A DNA stretch of 15,741 nucleotides from Desulfocapsa sp. (GCA_030638765.1 DAOWDZ010000047.1:1-15741); one strand, 5' to 3'; shown: positions 1 through 8,514, counted from the stretch's first letter. Program-made: numbers and translations. Notes: generated by a model not told the origin, from the sequence alone.

Positions 1-75
1 AAGCGTCGGAACTGTAAGGATTGTTCCAATCGTAAAGGCAAATGCTGTCTTCATGATTTTTCTTCGTGTACGCAT
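1..75 (-). CDS. Short membrane or exported protein, 5' end only (partial)
   Basis: Only the first 25 codons are inside the window; the gene runs off the left edge. The visible peptide starts with a basic stretch (MRTRRKIMK) followed by a hydrophobic stretch (TAFAFTIGTILTV), which looks like a signal peptide or an N-terminal transmembrane helix. The start at position 75 is well supported by a strong AGGAGG ribosome-binding site at 83-88, seven bases upstream; a second in-frame ATG at position 54 has no such site. It follows the ftsH stop codon after 69 bases on the same strand with no terminator visible between them, so it is probably in the same operon. The hydrophobic part faintly resembles the small membrane proteins at the right end of the window, but too little is visible to claim homology. 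No function is assigned. Confidence 0.6.
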   Translation of the reverse strand, partial: MRTRRKIMKTAFAFTIGTILTVPTL

Positions 76-144
76 TTACTTTCCTCCTTTTTTAATAAAA
101 CGTAACTTCAAAATAATTTATGGTATGAAAATTTTAGTGTTTGA

Positions 145-1962
145 TCATCCCTCCCCATGTGTGTCCATTAGTTTCTTTTCAATTTTTCTTTCATTAATAT
201 AACATTGGTGGACGATTTCAAATTCTTCACCATCCACAGTTTCATTTACAAGTAGTGCTTCTGCAAGTTTGTGAAGGAATTTATTGTTTTTGATAAGGAG
301 TTCCTTGGTCTCCACATAACATTCTTCAATTACATGTGTAATTTCATTATCAATTCGTTCAGCTGTTTTTTCACTGTATGGTTTCATGGTACTCGTAGCA
401 CCGAGAAAACCATCCTGTTCTTGTCTGTAGGCTATGGGGCCAATGGTAGAACTCATACCAAATTCACAGACAAGTCGGCTGGCAATTTCAGTTGCCCCAA
501 CTATGTCATTACTGGCACCGGTTGTTTGATGATTGAAGATCAATTCTTCAGCTATTCTTCCACCCATCAGGATTTTGATACGATTAACGAGGTAGACACG
601 GGAATATGTATATCTGTCGTCAAGGGGGAGTTGTTGTGTAAGTCCTAGTGCCTGGCCACGTGGAATGATGGAAATTTTATGAACAGGATCTGTGTCAGGC
701 AGGAGTTTGGCTGTAATAGCATGTCCAGCTTCATGATATGCGGTGACCCTGCGATCCTTTTCATTTATAACGACATTTTTACGTTCAAGACCCAGGCTGA
801 TTTTATCTTTGGCTTCATCAAAATCAGCAAGTTCAACGGCAGTTTTATTATGGCGTGCTGCCATGAGTGCAGCTTCATTGACGAGATTAGCAATTTCAGC
901 ACCACTGAATCCAGGAATGGAGCGGGCTACTTCTGAAAGGTTAATTCCATGTGCCATAACTATTTTTTTAGAATGCACTTCAAGTATCTTACGGCGTCCT
1001 TTAACGTCAGGAAGGGCGATTGTTACCTGACGATCAAAGCGACCAGGTCTCAAAAGAGCTGGGTCGAGAATGTCAGGCCTGTTCGTAGCGGCTATTATGA
1101 TAACCGTCTGATTAGAGTCAAAACCATCCATTTCAACGAGAAGAGCATTAAGCGTCTGTTCTCGTTCGTCATTCGAACCACTGGCATTTCCACCACTTCG
1201 TTTGCCACCTATGGCGTCTATTTCATCTATAAATATGATGCATGGTGAATTCTTTTTTGCTTCTGTGAAGAGTTCACGTACTCGTGATGCTCCGACTCCA
1301 ACAAACATTTCAACAAAATCAGATCCACCTATTGAATAGAATGGAACTGAAGCTTCACCGGCAATTGCCTTGGCCAGCAAAGTTTTTCCAGTCCCTGGAG
1401 GACCCTGTAAGAGAACACCTTTGGGGATATAGCCGCCGAGGCTTGAAAACTTGTCAGGATCTCTTAAAGAGTCGACAATTTCAACGAGTTCTGTTCGTGC
1501 TTCACTAATTCCTGCGACATCATTAAAGGTAAGACCGGTGTTCTCTTTTGGATGAAATGAACTGCTTTTGGATTTACCAAAACCACCTTTGTTTCCTTTT
1601 TGCATTCTTGAAAAAATAAGGTATCCACCAAGGATCAGGAAAACAGGCACCATGGATTGCATAAAACCGCCTAAGTTTTCACTGTCTTTTTCGGCAGTAA
1701 TTGTTACGCCCTGATTTTTTAGAATAGGAAGAACAGATGGCAGGTCAACAATATAAGAACTGAACTCATGCTTGGTGACATCCATTCCTGTAACTGCGCC
1801 ACCTTTGAGGTGTATTTCCTCTATTTTGCCTTCATCCAGAAGTTGGATGAATTTCGTGTAGGAAATATCATTGGGAATTGTCTCATGGAGATATACGTTG
1901 TATCCAACAACACCGAGAAAGGTTAGGAGAAGGATAAGTAAGCCTGTTTGAAGCTGAGACAT
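145..1962 (-). CDS. ftsH: FtsH-family membrane AAA+ zinc metalloprotease (paralogue 1)
   Basis: This is a 605-residue ATP-dependent protease anchored in the inner membrane, which in this family degrades membrane and cytoplasmic substrates. Visible parts in order: a first transmembrane helix (about 6-25), a short periplasmic FtsH_ext-like region beginning with the usual YTKF, a second helix (about 102-119), and the AAA+ module with Walker A GPPGTGKT (187-194), pore loop FVGVG (220-224), Walker B IIFIDEID (242-249) and arginine fingers in RPGRFDR (305-311). The M41 peptidase domain has HEAGH (410-414) and the third zinc ligand D486 in TTGASND. All catalytic residues are present, so it should be active. 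Its GGAG ribosome-binding site overlaps the end of the upstream transposase-like gene, three bases away, so the two are probably translationally coupled. The loop before the second region of homology is serine/asparagine-rich (NASGSNDE) rather than the usual GLGGG-type, a trait shared with the second FtsH in this window. Confidence 0.96.
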   Translation of the reverse strand: MSQLQTGLLILLLTFLGVVGYNVYLHETIPNDISYTKFIQLLDEGKIEEIHLKGGAVTGMDVTKHEFSSYIVDLPSVLPILKNQGVTITAEKDSENLGGFMQSMVPVFLILGGYLIFSRMQKGNKGGFGKSKSSSFHPKENTGLTFNDVAGISEARTELVEIVDSLRDPDKFSSLGGYIPKGVLLQGPPGTGKTLLAKAIAGEASVPFYSIGGSDFVEMFVGVGASRVRELFTEAKKNSPCIIFIDEIDAIGGKRSGGNASGSNDEREQTLNALLVEMDGFDSNQTVIIIAATNRPDILDPALLRPGRFDRQVTIALPDVKGRRKILEVHSKKIVMAHGINLSEVARSIPGFSGAEIANLVNEAALMAARHNKTAVELADFDEAKDKISLGLERKNVVINEKDRRVTAYHEAGHAITAKLLPDTDPVHKISIIPRGQALGLTQQLPLDDRYTYSRVYLVNRIKILMGGRIAEELIFNHQTTGASNDIVGATEIASRLVCEFGMSSTIGPIAYRQEQDGFLGATSTMKPYSEKTAERIDNEITHVIEECYVETKELLIKNNKFLHKLAEALLVNETVDGEEFEIVHQCYINERKIEKKLMDTHGEG

Positions 1963-1965
1963 ATT

Positions 1966-2865
1966 TTACTCCGTAGTGGGTTGCGAAATAATACTTTTAT
2001 AGGAAAGTGATTTCTTACTGAGAACGCCTGAAAGAAGTAGGTTGAAAATTGCTTCCCGGTCTGGCAGCATCTCAGCATTACGACGGAAACAAAATTCATC
2101 GAGGTAGAGTTGCAGGTGTTTGCTGGCAACTGCACCTCGATGGATTTTGTTGATCCAGATTTCAAAACTTTTGATAATTTGACGTGTTCTGTAAATTGCT
2201 GGATCGGTAATTGTTATGAAATTTGAAGTTTTAAGTTCCCGGTAAGGAGCTTCTTCTGGAACAATGAGAGATGAACCATCTGAGATAGTCTGTTCTAAGA
2301 AAAGAATGATGGATTTTTTGTTAACCGCTGGAACAGTCGATAAATTTATTCTTCCAATGATTCCTGCAGGAAGAATTATTTCTGCAGCGGAAAGAATCTG
2401 AGGTTTTATTTCTGCGGTTCCCCCAACAGATATGGTGTCAGAAGAAATCTCTACTGTGTCATGGCACATTTTATTATCAGCAATCGACATTGCCATACGG
2501 AGTTTTTGCAACCATGTCCAGGCAGTCTGATAACTGGAAAGTTTTAACAGGCGTTGCAGGTCTTTTGCACTGTTCCCGCCAGCTGTTGAGGTAAGCCAAT
2601 AAATAGAGATGAGCCATTGTGATAGTGGCTTTTTAGTACCGTGCATAATCGTATTTGTGGTGATGGAGGTTGGGTGACCACAATGACTACAGGTTATGGA
2701 CTTAGTGGGAGAAAGATCTTTGTTGAGCCAATTGCAGTAAGGGCATTCAAAACCATTGGGCCATCTTTTACTAAAGAGAAATTGCAGACTGGTTTCCTCG
2801 TCATTAAAAAGCTTCTTGAATTCGTCAAGACTATTAGGAAAGCTTTCTATGGAAAAAAATTTCAT
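1966..2865 (-). CDS. Degenerate IS1595/ISXO2-type transposase homologue, probably domesticated
   Basis: This 299-residue protein has the overall plan of IS1595-family transposases. An N-terminal zinc ribbon carries C41, C44, C59 and C62; then come the typical stretch from GTKKPLSQW through LLKLSSYQTAWTWLQKLR (helix-turn-helix-like) and a C-terminal DDE-type region ending in KHLQLYLDEFCFRRN. The catalytic positions are gone. The family motif VEVDETY is replaced by VEISSDT (138-144), the TDE of the second acidic site by VPE (202-204), and the N-x-x-E of the third site by Q-x-x-K (229-232). There are no terminal inverted repeats in the flanks and only three bases separate it from ftsH. The open reading frame is intact and starts behind a good AAGGGG ribosome-binding site. 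It is therefore more likely a retained DNA-binding protein, perhaps a regulator, than an insertion sequence. The regulatory role is inference; the loss of catalytic residues is read from the sequence. Confidence 0.82.
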   Translation of the reverse strand: MKFFSIESFPNSLDEFKKLFNDEETSLQFLFSKRWPNGFECPYCNWLNKDLSPTKSITCSHCGHPTSITTNTIMHGTKKPLSQWLISIYWLTSTAGGNSAKDLQRLLKLSSYQTAWTWLQKLRMAMSIADNKMCHDTVEISSDTISVGGTAEIKPQILSAAEIILPAGIIGRINLSTVPAVNKKSIILFLEQTISDGSSLIVPEEAPYRELKTSNFITITDPAIYRTRQIIKSFEIWINKIHRGAVASKHLQLYLDEFCFRRNAEMLPDREAIFNLLLSGVLSKKSLSYKSIISQPTTE

Positions 2866-2956
2866 CTGCGTAAATTCCCCTTTAATGAGACGCCCAGTCC
2901 ATGATAATTATAATTATTGCATACATGCTTTTACTTATCCACTTTAATTTTAGCTA

Positions 2957-2973
2957 TTGCACATATGATGCCA
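2957..2973 (-). promoter_or_regulatory. Candidate sigma-54 (-24/-12) promoter of the transposase-like/ftsH operon
   Basis: On the minus strand this reads TGGCATCATATGTGCAA. The GG and GC dinucleotides are separated by exactly ten bases, as sigma-54 promoters require, and 9 of the 11 fixed bases of TGGCAC-N5-TTGCA match. Transcription would start near 2947, about 80 bases before the ATG at 2865. A sigma-54 activator is encoded directly upstream. No test for an upstream activator site was possible. Confidence 0.55.
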
Positions 2974-3160
2974 TTGATTGAAAGGGTGCATGTTTATTTG
3001 CTAACCTAATTAAGTTCCTGATAATATAACAAATGATTGTTAGGCTATATTTTTTAATAAAACTGTAAAATAATTGCAACTATAGTAGGGCTGCTGAATA
3101 GTACGTATAAATACAGGGAGATAGGACTTATTGTAAAAAGTAGGGTCAGGGAAAGGGAGA

Positions 3161-3210
3161 GCTGCACATGTGTGGTATTTGCCACACATGTGTAGCTACA
3201 CATGTGTGGC
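3161..3210. repeat. Cluster of three CACATGTG palindromes forming nested inverted repeats
   Basis: Three copies of CACATGTG begin at 3165, 3185 and 3199. Positions 3181-3210 form a perfect 30-base inverted repeat. Positions 3161-3175 also pair with 3182-3196 with a single mismatch, around a TATTTG loop, so two alternative hairpins are possible. The cluster starts 12 bases past the response regulator stop codon, where it could act as an mRNA 3' hairpin or terminator. There is no T-run directly after the stem on the minus strand, so it is not a standard intrinsic terminator. It could equally be a REP-like repeat or a protein-binding site. Confidence 0.85.
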
Positions 3211-3222
3211 TACGGCAGTTTG

Positions 3223-5040
3223 TTAAAGGTCGAATGTGCTGAGATCGATTTTTAATTCTTTTAATTTTCGATAAAGTGTGGAGCGATCAATGGAGAGCAA
3301 ACGTGCTGCTTTTGCCTTATTACCACCACTTTTCCGAAGGGCAGCGATTATTCTACTTTCTATACTATTCCCTTGATAGGGATCAGGGTAAAGAGGCTGA
3401 TTTGGAGACTGGAATTCACCGCCCTGGCGAAGCAATGAGGTGTCTGGCATTTCATTTTGCGGCATCTGGTGTTGGATTTCCTGTGGGAGTTGGTCGCTTG
3501 ATATAGTGGATCCATTACAGAGTACGCATGTTCGTTCTATGACATGTTCAAGTTCACGGATATTGCCAGGCCATGAATAACTGGATAGAAGTTTCATAGC
3601 CTGATCAGAAATTCCAGTTATGGGTTTACCTATTTGCTGTGAATAATACTGCATAAAATTATTGGCAAGTAATGGAACATCACCAGTACGTTCACGAAGA
3701 GGTGGCAAAATTATATCAATAACTCTTAGTCGAAAGTAAAGGTCTTCTCTGAATTTTCCGAGTTGGACCTTTTCCCTCAAGTTCACATTTGTTGCTGCTA
3801 TTATCCGCACATCAACTTGGATTGATGTGTCACGACCAACAGGATAAAAAGTTTTTTCCTGAAGAAAGCGAAGAAGACGGAGCTGCATGATTGAAGAGAT
3901 GTCTCCGATTTCATCAAGAAACAGGGTGCCACCATCAGCTTGTAAAATTCTTCCCATCCGGTCCTGGTCAGCGCCGGTAAAGGATCCTTTTTTGTGTCCA
4001 AAAAGTTCACTTTCAAGGAGATTCTCAGGGATCGCTGTGCAATCAACTTTAACCAGAGGCCTGTTTTTTCGATGACTCTCATTATGTAGGGCTTCAGTCG
4101 CAAGTTCCTTACCCGTCCCACTTTCACCTGTAATAAGTACTGAAGAATCAACTTTGCCAACATTTTCGATCATTGTATAGACTGTCTGCATGGCAGGACT
4201 TGCGCCAACCATACGATGAAAGGATATTCGCTGTTTGGAAGATTTTATTTCAGTGAGCGCTGTCATGTCGCGAATAACGATTACAACACCATGAAATCCA
4301 CCACGTCCATCTTTAAGAGGCGATATGCAGATGCTTATAACTTTCCGGTGCATTGATTCTGTCGTGAATTCAATACGATGTTCTTTGATTTCAACACCAG
4401 AGCGCAATACTTTCTCGACATCTTCTTTGAAAAAGCAGTTTTTGGTTTCGGAACAACTCAATGATAAGTTGTTGCCTTCTAAGATATCATGGTTAACAGA
4501 AGCAAAAAAAGATCGTGCAGACTGATTCATTTTGATGATTTTCATGGACTGATCGATGGTCACGATACTGTCCGAGACGCTTCCAAATAACGTGTCAAGA
4601 TAGGAGCGATAGCGCTCTTTTTCTTCTTCAGCCTTCTGTTTTTCGTGCTGAAGTTTGAATTGCTGCAGGGCAAGACGTGCTGTCTTGAGTAGCTGGTCTT
4701 TTTCAACAGGTTTTTGAATGTAGTCAAAAGCACCATAGCGTAGTGCTTCGGATGCTGTATCAACATGAGGGTATCCTGTAACCATAATAACGGGACAGTT
4801 AATATTAAGTTCTCTTATACGTTTCAAGAGATCTATGCCGGAGTTTCCACCAAGAACTATATCACTTATTATAAGATCAAATGATTGGGTGTTGAGTTCG
4901 CTGACGGCCTCTTCAAAATTAGAGGCGAGTACGATCGGACCATAACCTTCACGTTTAAGGAAAATTTTAAAGGTATGTCGTAATGATTCTTCATCATCTA
5001 CCACAAGTATTGGTGTTTCAACTGCAGGGTAGTTTTCCAT
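3223..5040 (-). CDS. Sigma-54-dependent response regulator (REC-PAS-AAA+-Fis HTH)
   Basis: This 605-residue transcription activator belongs to the NtrC class. The receiver domain has the acidic pair D15/D16, the phosphorylation site D60, T88 and K110. A PAS domain follows (about 145-262) with C196 and C202. The AAA+ domain has Walker A GESGTGKE (305-312), the sigma-54 contact loop GSFTGA (352-357, with S in place of the commoner A) and Walker B GTLFLDEIGD (371-380). A Fis-type helix-turn-helix closes the protein (about 562-597). The extra PAS domain between REC and AAA+ is less usual for the family and suggests a second input beyond phosphorylation. The start has a good AAAGGAG site. It is the last gene of an operon with a histidine kinase and a PAS protein, its likely partners. 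Candidate -24/-12 sites before its own operon and before the transposase-like/ftsH operon suggest its targets. The specific signal is not known. Confidence 0.95.
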   Translation of the reverse strand: MENYPAVETPILVVDDEESLRHTFKIFLKREGYGPIVLASNFEEAVSELNTQSFDLIISDIVLGGNSGIDLLKRIRELNINCPVIMVTGYPHVDTASEALRYGAFDYIQKPVEKDQLLKTARLALQQFKLQHEKQKAEEEKERYRSYLDTLFGSVSDSIVTIDQSMKIIKMNQSARSFFASVNHDILEGNNLSLSCSETKNCFFKEDVEKVLRSGVEIKEHRIEFTTESMHRKVISICISPLKDGRGGFHGVVIVIRDMTALTEIKSSKQRISFHRMVGASPAMQTVYTMIENVGKVDSSVLITGESGTGKELATEALHNESHRKNRPLVKVDCTAIPENLLESELFGHKKGSFTGADQDRMGRILQADGGTLFLDEIGDISSIMQLRLLRFLQEKTFYPVGRDTSIQVDVRIIAATNVNLREKVQLGKFREDLYFRLRVIDIILPPLRERTGDVPLLANNFMQYYSQQIGKPITGISDQAMKLLSSYSWPGNIRELEHVIERTCVLCNGSTISSDQLPQEIQHQMPQNEMPDTSLLRQGGEFQSPNQPLYPDPYQGNSIESRIIAALRKSGGNKAKAARLLSIDRSTLYRKLKELKIDLSTFDL

Positions 5041-5089
5041 TTGAACTCCTTTAAACAGATTGTGCCTATTTTAAATTGTAAATAGAGTA

Positions 5090-6211
5090 TTAGGTAAAAG
5101 TTGTCAAATCTCTGAAAACGATAACAGCTCCAGTAAGTTGTTTTCCCTCAATAATTGGGGTTGAATTATACTCAACAGGGAAGCTGGATCCATCTTTTGC
5201 CCAGAAGAAATCATCTGATTTGAAATGAACCTGTCCATCCTGACAAGACATGAAAATTGGGCAGTCAGCTTCCTCGTATTTGGTTCCGTTTTTGTGACTG
5301 TGATGTACGAGTTTATGGTGTGACTTACCGATTAATTCTTCCATTTCCCAACCAAGCATTATTGAAGCAGCCTTGTTCATAAAAGTTACATTTCCTTTAA
5401 CGTCGAGTCCAAAAATTCCCTCACCTGCTGAATTTACAATGAGATGAAGTTGACGTTCCAGTCGTTTTGTTTTTGTTATATCTTTAAACACCACAACGGC
5501 ACCGGAGATCTGTTTTTTCTCAAGGAGAGGGGTTGATGTGTATTCAACTAGAAAGCTATCACCGGATTTAGTCCAAAAAATATCATTTGTTTCAAAATGA
5601 ATCTGGCCGTCTTTGTAAGCCATATATATAGGGCATTCTTCAACCGGAAAGTCATGACCGTTTCGACGAGTGTGGTGAACAAGATCATGGTGGGATTTAC
5701 CTATGAGTTCTTCTTCTGTCCATCCTAGCAATTCGGTTGCTTTATGATTAACAAATGTGACTCTTCCCTGGATATCAATTCCAAAAATTCCATCACCTGC
5801 TGAGTTGAGAATTGTCTGAAGACGTTTCCGAAGCTTAACACCTTCTGATTCTGCCTGAATTCTTTCAGCAATTTCACGGTTAAGGGAGGCGTTGACAACG
5901 GACATCTCAAAGGTCTTTTTTTCAACTGCATCTTCGAGTGTAGACTGGACATCGTCTAAAGAATCTGTGCAGGTGTTGAGATCTTTTTGAAGTTTGTGTG
6001 TTGTTATTTTGGATACTTTAAAATCTTTAGTGATCAGAAAAAGGGTGAGGGCGTAAAGGGCTATGATTACAACAATTGACCATATATTGTAAGGTGTGTG
6101 GTTCTGTTCAGAGCAACTACTTTCGATTTGTATATCAATAAAAAATAAAATAAGTGCTGCAATGAAGAAAACTACGGACAACAGTATGGGGGAATTGTAA
6201 GATTTTTTCAT
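5090..6211 (-). CDS. Membrane-anchored tandem-PAS sensor protein without an output domain
   Basis: This 373-residue protein has two transmembrane helices (about 9-27 and 43-60), a coiled-coil linker (about 65-130) and two PAS domains (about 131-250 and 255-373). The two PAS units align without gaps at a 124-residue offset. Each contains GKSHH, LVHH, a CPI cysteine (C193 and C317), DGQ-x-HF, VEY-x-STP and GAV-x-VF, so they arose by internal duplication. No kinase, cyclase or DNA-binding domain follows. It sits between the histidine kinase (11-base gap, ribosome-binding site overlapping the kinase stop) and the response regulator (49-base gap), so it probably feeds a membrane-proximal signal into that pair. 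The His- and Cys-rich motif occurs in a known PAS subfamily; ligand or metal binding is not shown. Confidence 0.9.
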   Translation of the reverse strand: MKKSYNSPILLSVVFFIAALILFFIDIQIESSCSEQNHTPYNIWSIVVIIALYALTLFLITKDFKVSKITTHKLQKDLNTCTDSLDDVQSTLEDAVEKKTFEMSVVNASLNREIAERIQAESEGVKLRKRLQTILNSAGDGIFGIDIQGRVTFVNHKATELLGWTEEELIGKSHHDLVHHTRRNGHDFPVEECPIYMAYKDGQIHFETNDIFWTKSGDSFLVEYTSTPLLEKKQISGAVVVFKDITKTKRLERQLHLIVNSAGEGIFGLDVKGNVTFMNKAASIMLGWEMEELIGKSHHKLVHHSHKNGTKYEEADCPIFMSCQDGQVHFKSDDFFWAKDGSSFPVEYNSTPIIEGKQLTGAVIVFRDLTTFT

Positions 6212-6222
6212 TTTTAAACTCC

Positions 6223-8226
6223 TTAGTTTTCTAGTATTGGTAAGTCAACTAGCAGGGAGGTTGAACTGCCAAATTCGCTAATAATTCTGAGGTATCCTTT
6301 ATTGTCCTGTACCAGACCATGACTTATGCTGAGGCCAAGACCTGTACCTTCGCCTTTCGGCTTGCTTGAGTAAAATGGATCAAAAACGCGCTCTATCAGA
6401 TCCTGTTCGATTCCACTTCCAGAGTCTGTAATTGTAATGCGTACAAATTCTTCCTTTGAAAGAGTTACTATTTCCCCTCGTATAATTATTTTTTTCTGTG
6501 GATCAGGGCCAGGAAAACGATCGTTTAACGCATATCGTGCATTTGAAAGTATGTTAAGAAAGACCTGCTGGATCTGTTGAGAGTTACAGTGAACAGGGGG
6601 AAGGCTGTCAGGAACCTGGCTGTCAAGCAGGATCATATCATTTTTAAAACGATGACTGACCAGTTCAAGGCTTTTATCTAAAATTGCCTGGACAGAGACT
6701 TGTTCTGGGGATTCCTCCCTGCGTCTTGAAAAATCGAGAAGATTTGAGACAATAGAGGCTATTCTCTGACCTTCTTTTTTTATTCGTGTGAGAAGGTCCT
6801 GGTTTTCGGGATCTTCCGGGTCGTCGAGAATTATCTGAGCATAATTAATAATACCATTGATGGGATTATTAATTTCATGAGCAACGCCAGCCGCAAGTTC
6901 TCCGACAGATGCGAGCTGTGCGGCTCGCATTGCCTCAGCTTTCATGAGTTCTTCTTCTGTCAGGTCTCTGGCAACAAGCAGAGCGGCTTCCTGTGACTCC
7001 ATTGTCATGCTTAAGGGGCTGATGGTGAGAAGATAATTGCCATTAAAACCACGAAGCTCTGTCTCAATTATTCTGCTCTGTCGTTTGTAAATATACTCTT
7101 CAAGGGGACAGGGTGCGCTGGTTGCACGTCCAAGATGGAGAATGTCACATATTTTGTGTCCAATTACTTCGGGGCGTGTTTTCCTGGCAGCCGTAAATGT
7201 GGCAGGGTTGGCATCAAGGATGACTGAGTCTTTAGAAACTATAAGGGCCGGATCCTGAATGGCAGAAAAAATATTCTCCCATTGAGAAATAGCTTGTTTG
7301 AGATCGCTATCGACTTGAAGTTGTCCTGTGATATCAATGCCAAATAGTACGAGACCAAGTTTACTTTGGTCAAGATTTTGCCGAAAAGATGCGTGCCAGT
7401 TAATGAATCGATCCTGTTTGTCTTTAGTAAGCAGACAGGATTGAAAATTCATCTGATCTGTTTCACCTTTTAGGACATTGCTGAGCAGTTGCTGATTGGC
7501 TTTTCGGTGTTTCTCGGCCATTAAGATATCGACCCAGTAGTGATCAGTGACTTCTGATTCTTTGAATCCTGTAACCTGTTCTGCTTTTTGATTGAATGTT
7601 AAAATCTTTCCACATGGAGAGATGGATATCAACAGAGCTTCCATGGTATCCACCATCTCCCTGTTGAAATCACGTTCAATCTGGATACGTCTGGTCATTT
7701 CCTGGCTGTAGAGAGCAAGTGAAATGTCAGAGACAACGGTTTCCAGAAAAGACGTCTCCTGTTCTGTAAAACATTCAAGCTTTTCTGAGTGAATATTGAT
7801 TACACCAAATTCCTGATCCTTATATTTTAAAGGCCAGCTGGAACAGGATCTAAAACCGGTTTTAAGTGAGATTTCACGAAGGGCTTTGTAGTGGGAAATA
7901 GAACGTATATCCTGGATAACTACTCTTTTTCCAGTAAGCAGGGCTTTAGCGGCAGGATTACTTTCATCCATATCCGTAATGACCTGTTCAACAAGATACA
8001 TACAGTCTCTATCAGGAATGTTGGCTGAAGTAAGCGCTGCCAATGGGGTAATTGCGGTACCATCATCATCACGAGTTCCTGCCCATATTAGACAATATTC
8101 ATGATTTTGCATGATGATTTCACAGCATTTTTTAAGCAACTTGTCGGCACCGGTGATCTCGCCTGTTTCTGTTGCAGCAATCTGGTTTATGGCAAGAAGG
8201 ATTTCGTTTCTTCTCGATGAGTCCAT
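6223..8226 (-). CDS. Soluble histidine kinase (GAF-PAS-PAS-HisKA-HATPase)
   Basis: The chosen start gives 667 residues beginning MDSSRRNE, with AAAGGA nine bases upstream. An upstream in-frame ATG at 8304 would add 26 residues without a clear ribosome-binding site or family likeness. In order: GAF domain (about 24-180), PAS (about 189-304), PAS (about 314-424), HisKA with VAHEINNP and phospho-acceptor H450, and HATPase with N-box NILSNAR (N562), DSGSG (D601), a VFDPFYSSKP F-box and GTGLGLS (627-633). No transmembrane segment is visible, so it is a cytoplasmic sensor. It has no receiver domain and is the first gene of an operon with a tandem-PAS membrane protein and a sigma-54 response regulator, its probable phosphorylation target. 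A -24/-12-like site upstream suggests autoregulation. Confidence 0.93.
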   Translation of the reverse strand: MDSSRRNEILLAINQIAATETGEITGADKLLKKCCEIIMQNHEYCLIWAGTRDDDGTAITPLAALTSANIPDRDCMYLVEQVITDMDESNPAAKALLTGKRVVIQDIRSISHYKALREISLKTGFRSCSSWPLKYKDQEFGVINIHSEKLECFTEQETSFLETVVSDISLALYSQEMTRRIQIERDFNREMVDTMEALLISISPCGKILTFNQKAEQVTGFKESEVTDHYWVDILMAEKHRKANQQLLSNVLKGETDQMNFQSCLLTKDKQDRFINWHASFRQNLDQSKLGLVLFGIDITGQLQVDSDLKQAISQWENIFSAIQDPALIVSKDSVILDANPATFTAARKTRPEVIGHKICDILHLGRATSAPCPLEEYIYKRQSRIIETELRGFNGNYLLTISPLSMTMESQEAALLVARDLTEEELMKAEAMRAAQLASVGELAAGVAHEINNPINGIINYAQIILDDPEDPENQDLLTRIKKEGQRIASIVSNLLDFSRRREESPEQVSVQAILDKSLELVSHRFKNDMILLDSQVPDSLPPVHCNSQQIQQVFLNILSNARYALNDRFPGPDPQKKIIIRGEIVTLSKEEFVRITITDSGSGIEQDLIERVFDPFYSSKPKGEGTGLGLSISHGLVQDNKGYLRIISEFGSSTSLLVDLPILEN

Positions 8227-8378
8227 GTGATGGGTTCCTTTATTGCGAGGATTGAGGAATGAATTTCTTTTGCTAATGAGTATTGTGACACAAAAACGTT
8301 GCAAAAAGAAGCACTAAAACTACACGTGAAGCAATAGTGTGGCGTGAAATCCCACAAATATGTGCCTTTTGATATCAC

Positions 8379-8395
8379 TTGCACAGGGTGTGCCG
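8379..8395 (-). promoter_or_regulatory. Candidate sigma-54 (-24/-12) promoter of the kinase/PAS/regulator operon
   Basis: The minus strand reads CGGCACACCCTGTGCAA. GG and GC are exactly ten bases apart, and 9 of the 11 fixed bases of TGGCAC-N5-TTGCA match. The same bases also form a GCACA-N3-TGTGC dyad, so a simple operator is an alternative reading. It ends in the same GTGCAA as the candidate site at 2957-2973. Confidence 0.5.
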
Positions 8396-8441
8396 GATTG
8401 AGTTGTTAGGGAGGTTGGTGTCTGGGGTAATCGTGAGTAAC

Positions 8442-8477
8442 AAAAAACCCTTCAAGCTGTTGTCAGCATGAAGGGTT
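8442..8477 (-). terminator. Rho-independent terminator after the cytochrome/NrfD/ferredoxin genes
   Basis: The arms 8446-8454 (AACCCTTCA) and 8469-8477 (TGAAGGGTT) pair perfectly over nine bases. The loop itself contains a GCTG/CAGC stem, and a run of six T follows on the minus strand at 8442-8447. It lies 38 bases after the ferredoxin stop. Confidence 0.93.
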
Positions 8478-8514
8478 CGTTGAGAAAGATATATAACAGG
8501 GTTTGTCAGTTCAG

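Larger units (their letters stand above)
2866..3222. other. Intergenic region, 357 bases
   Basis: The stretch between the response regulator stop and the transposase-like start holds no convincing coding frame. It is very AT-rich from about 2900 to 3110. It contains the candidate -24/-12 promoter at 2957-2973 and the CACATGTG palindrome cluster at 3161-3210. Confidence 0.7.
8227..8514. other. Intergenic region, 288 bases
   Basis: This lies between the ferredoxin stop and the kinase start. It holds the intrinsic terminator of the upstream operon (8442-8477) and a candidate -24/-12 promoter (8379-8395), with a predicted leader of about 140 bases before the kinase ATG. No further gene was supported. 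Confidence 0.65.

Noticed and set aside
271..1508. Plus-strand open frames inside ftsH paralogue 1
   Set aside because: They are antisense shadows of a fully conserved minus-strand protease gene and have no recognisable domains.
1966..2865. Active insertion sequence
   Set aside because: The catalytic motifs are replaced, no terminal inverted repeats or target duplications are visible, and the gene is coupled to ftsH by a three-base gap.
3161..3210. CRISPR-like short repeat array
   Set aside because: The repeats are eight-base palindromes only 14-20 bases apart, without constant-length spacers or cas genes.
8227..8304. N-terminal extension of the histidine kinase from the ATG at 8304
   Set aside because: The 26 extra residues show no domain likeness and no good ribosome-binding site, whereas the ATG at 8226 has AAAGGA at suitable distance.
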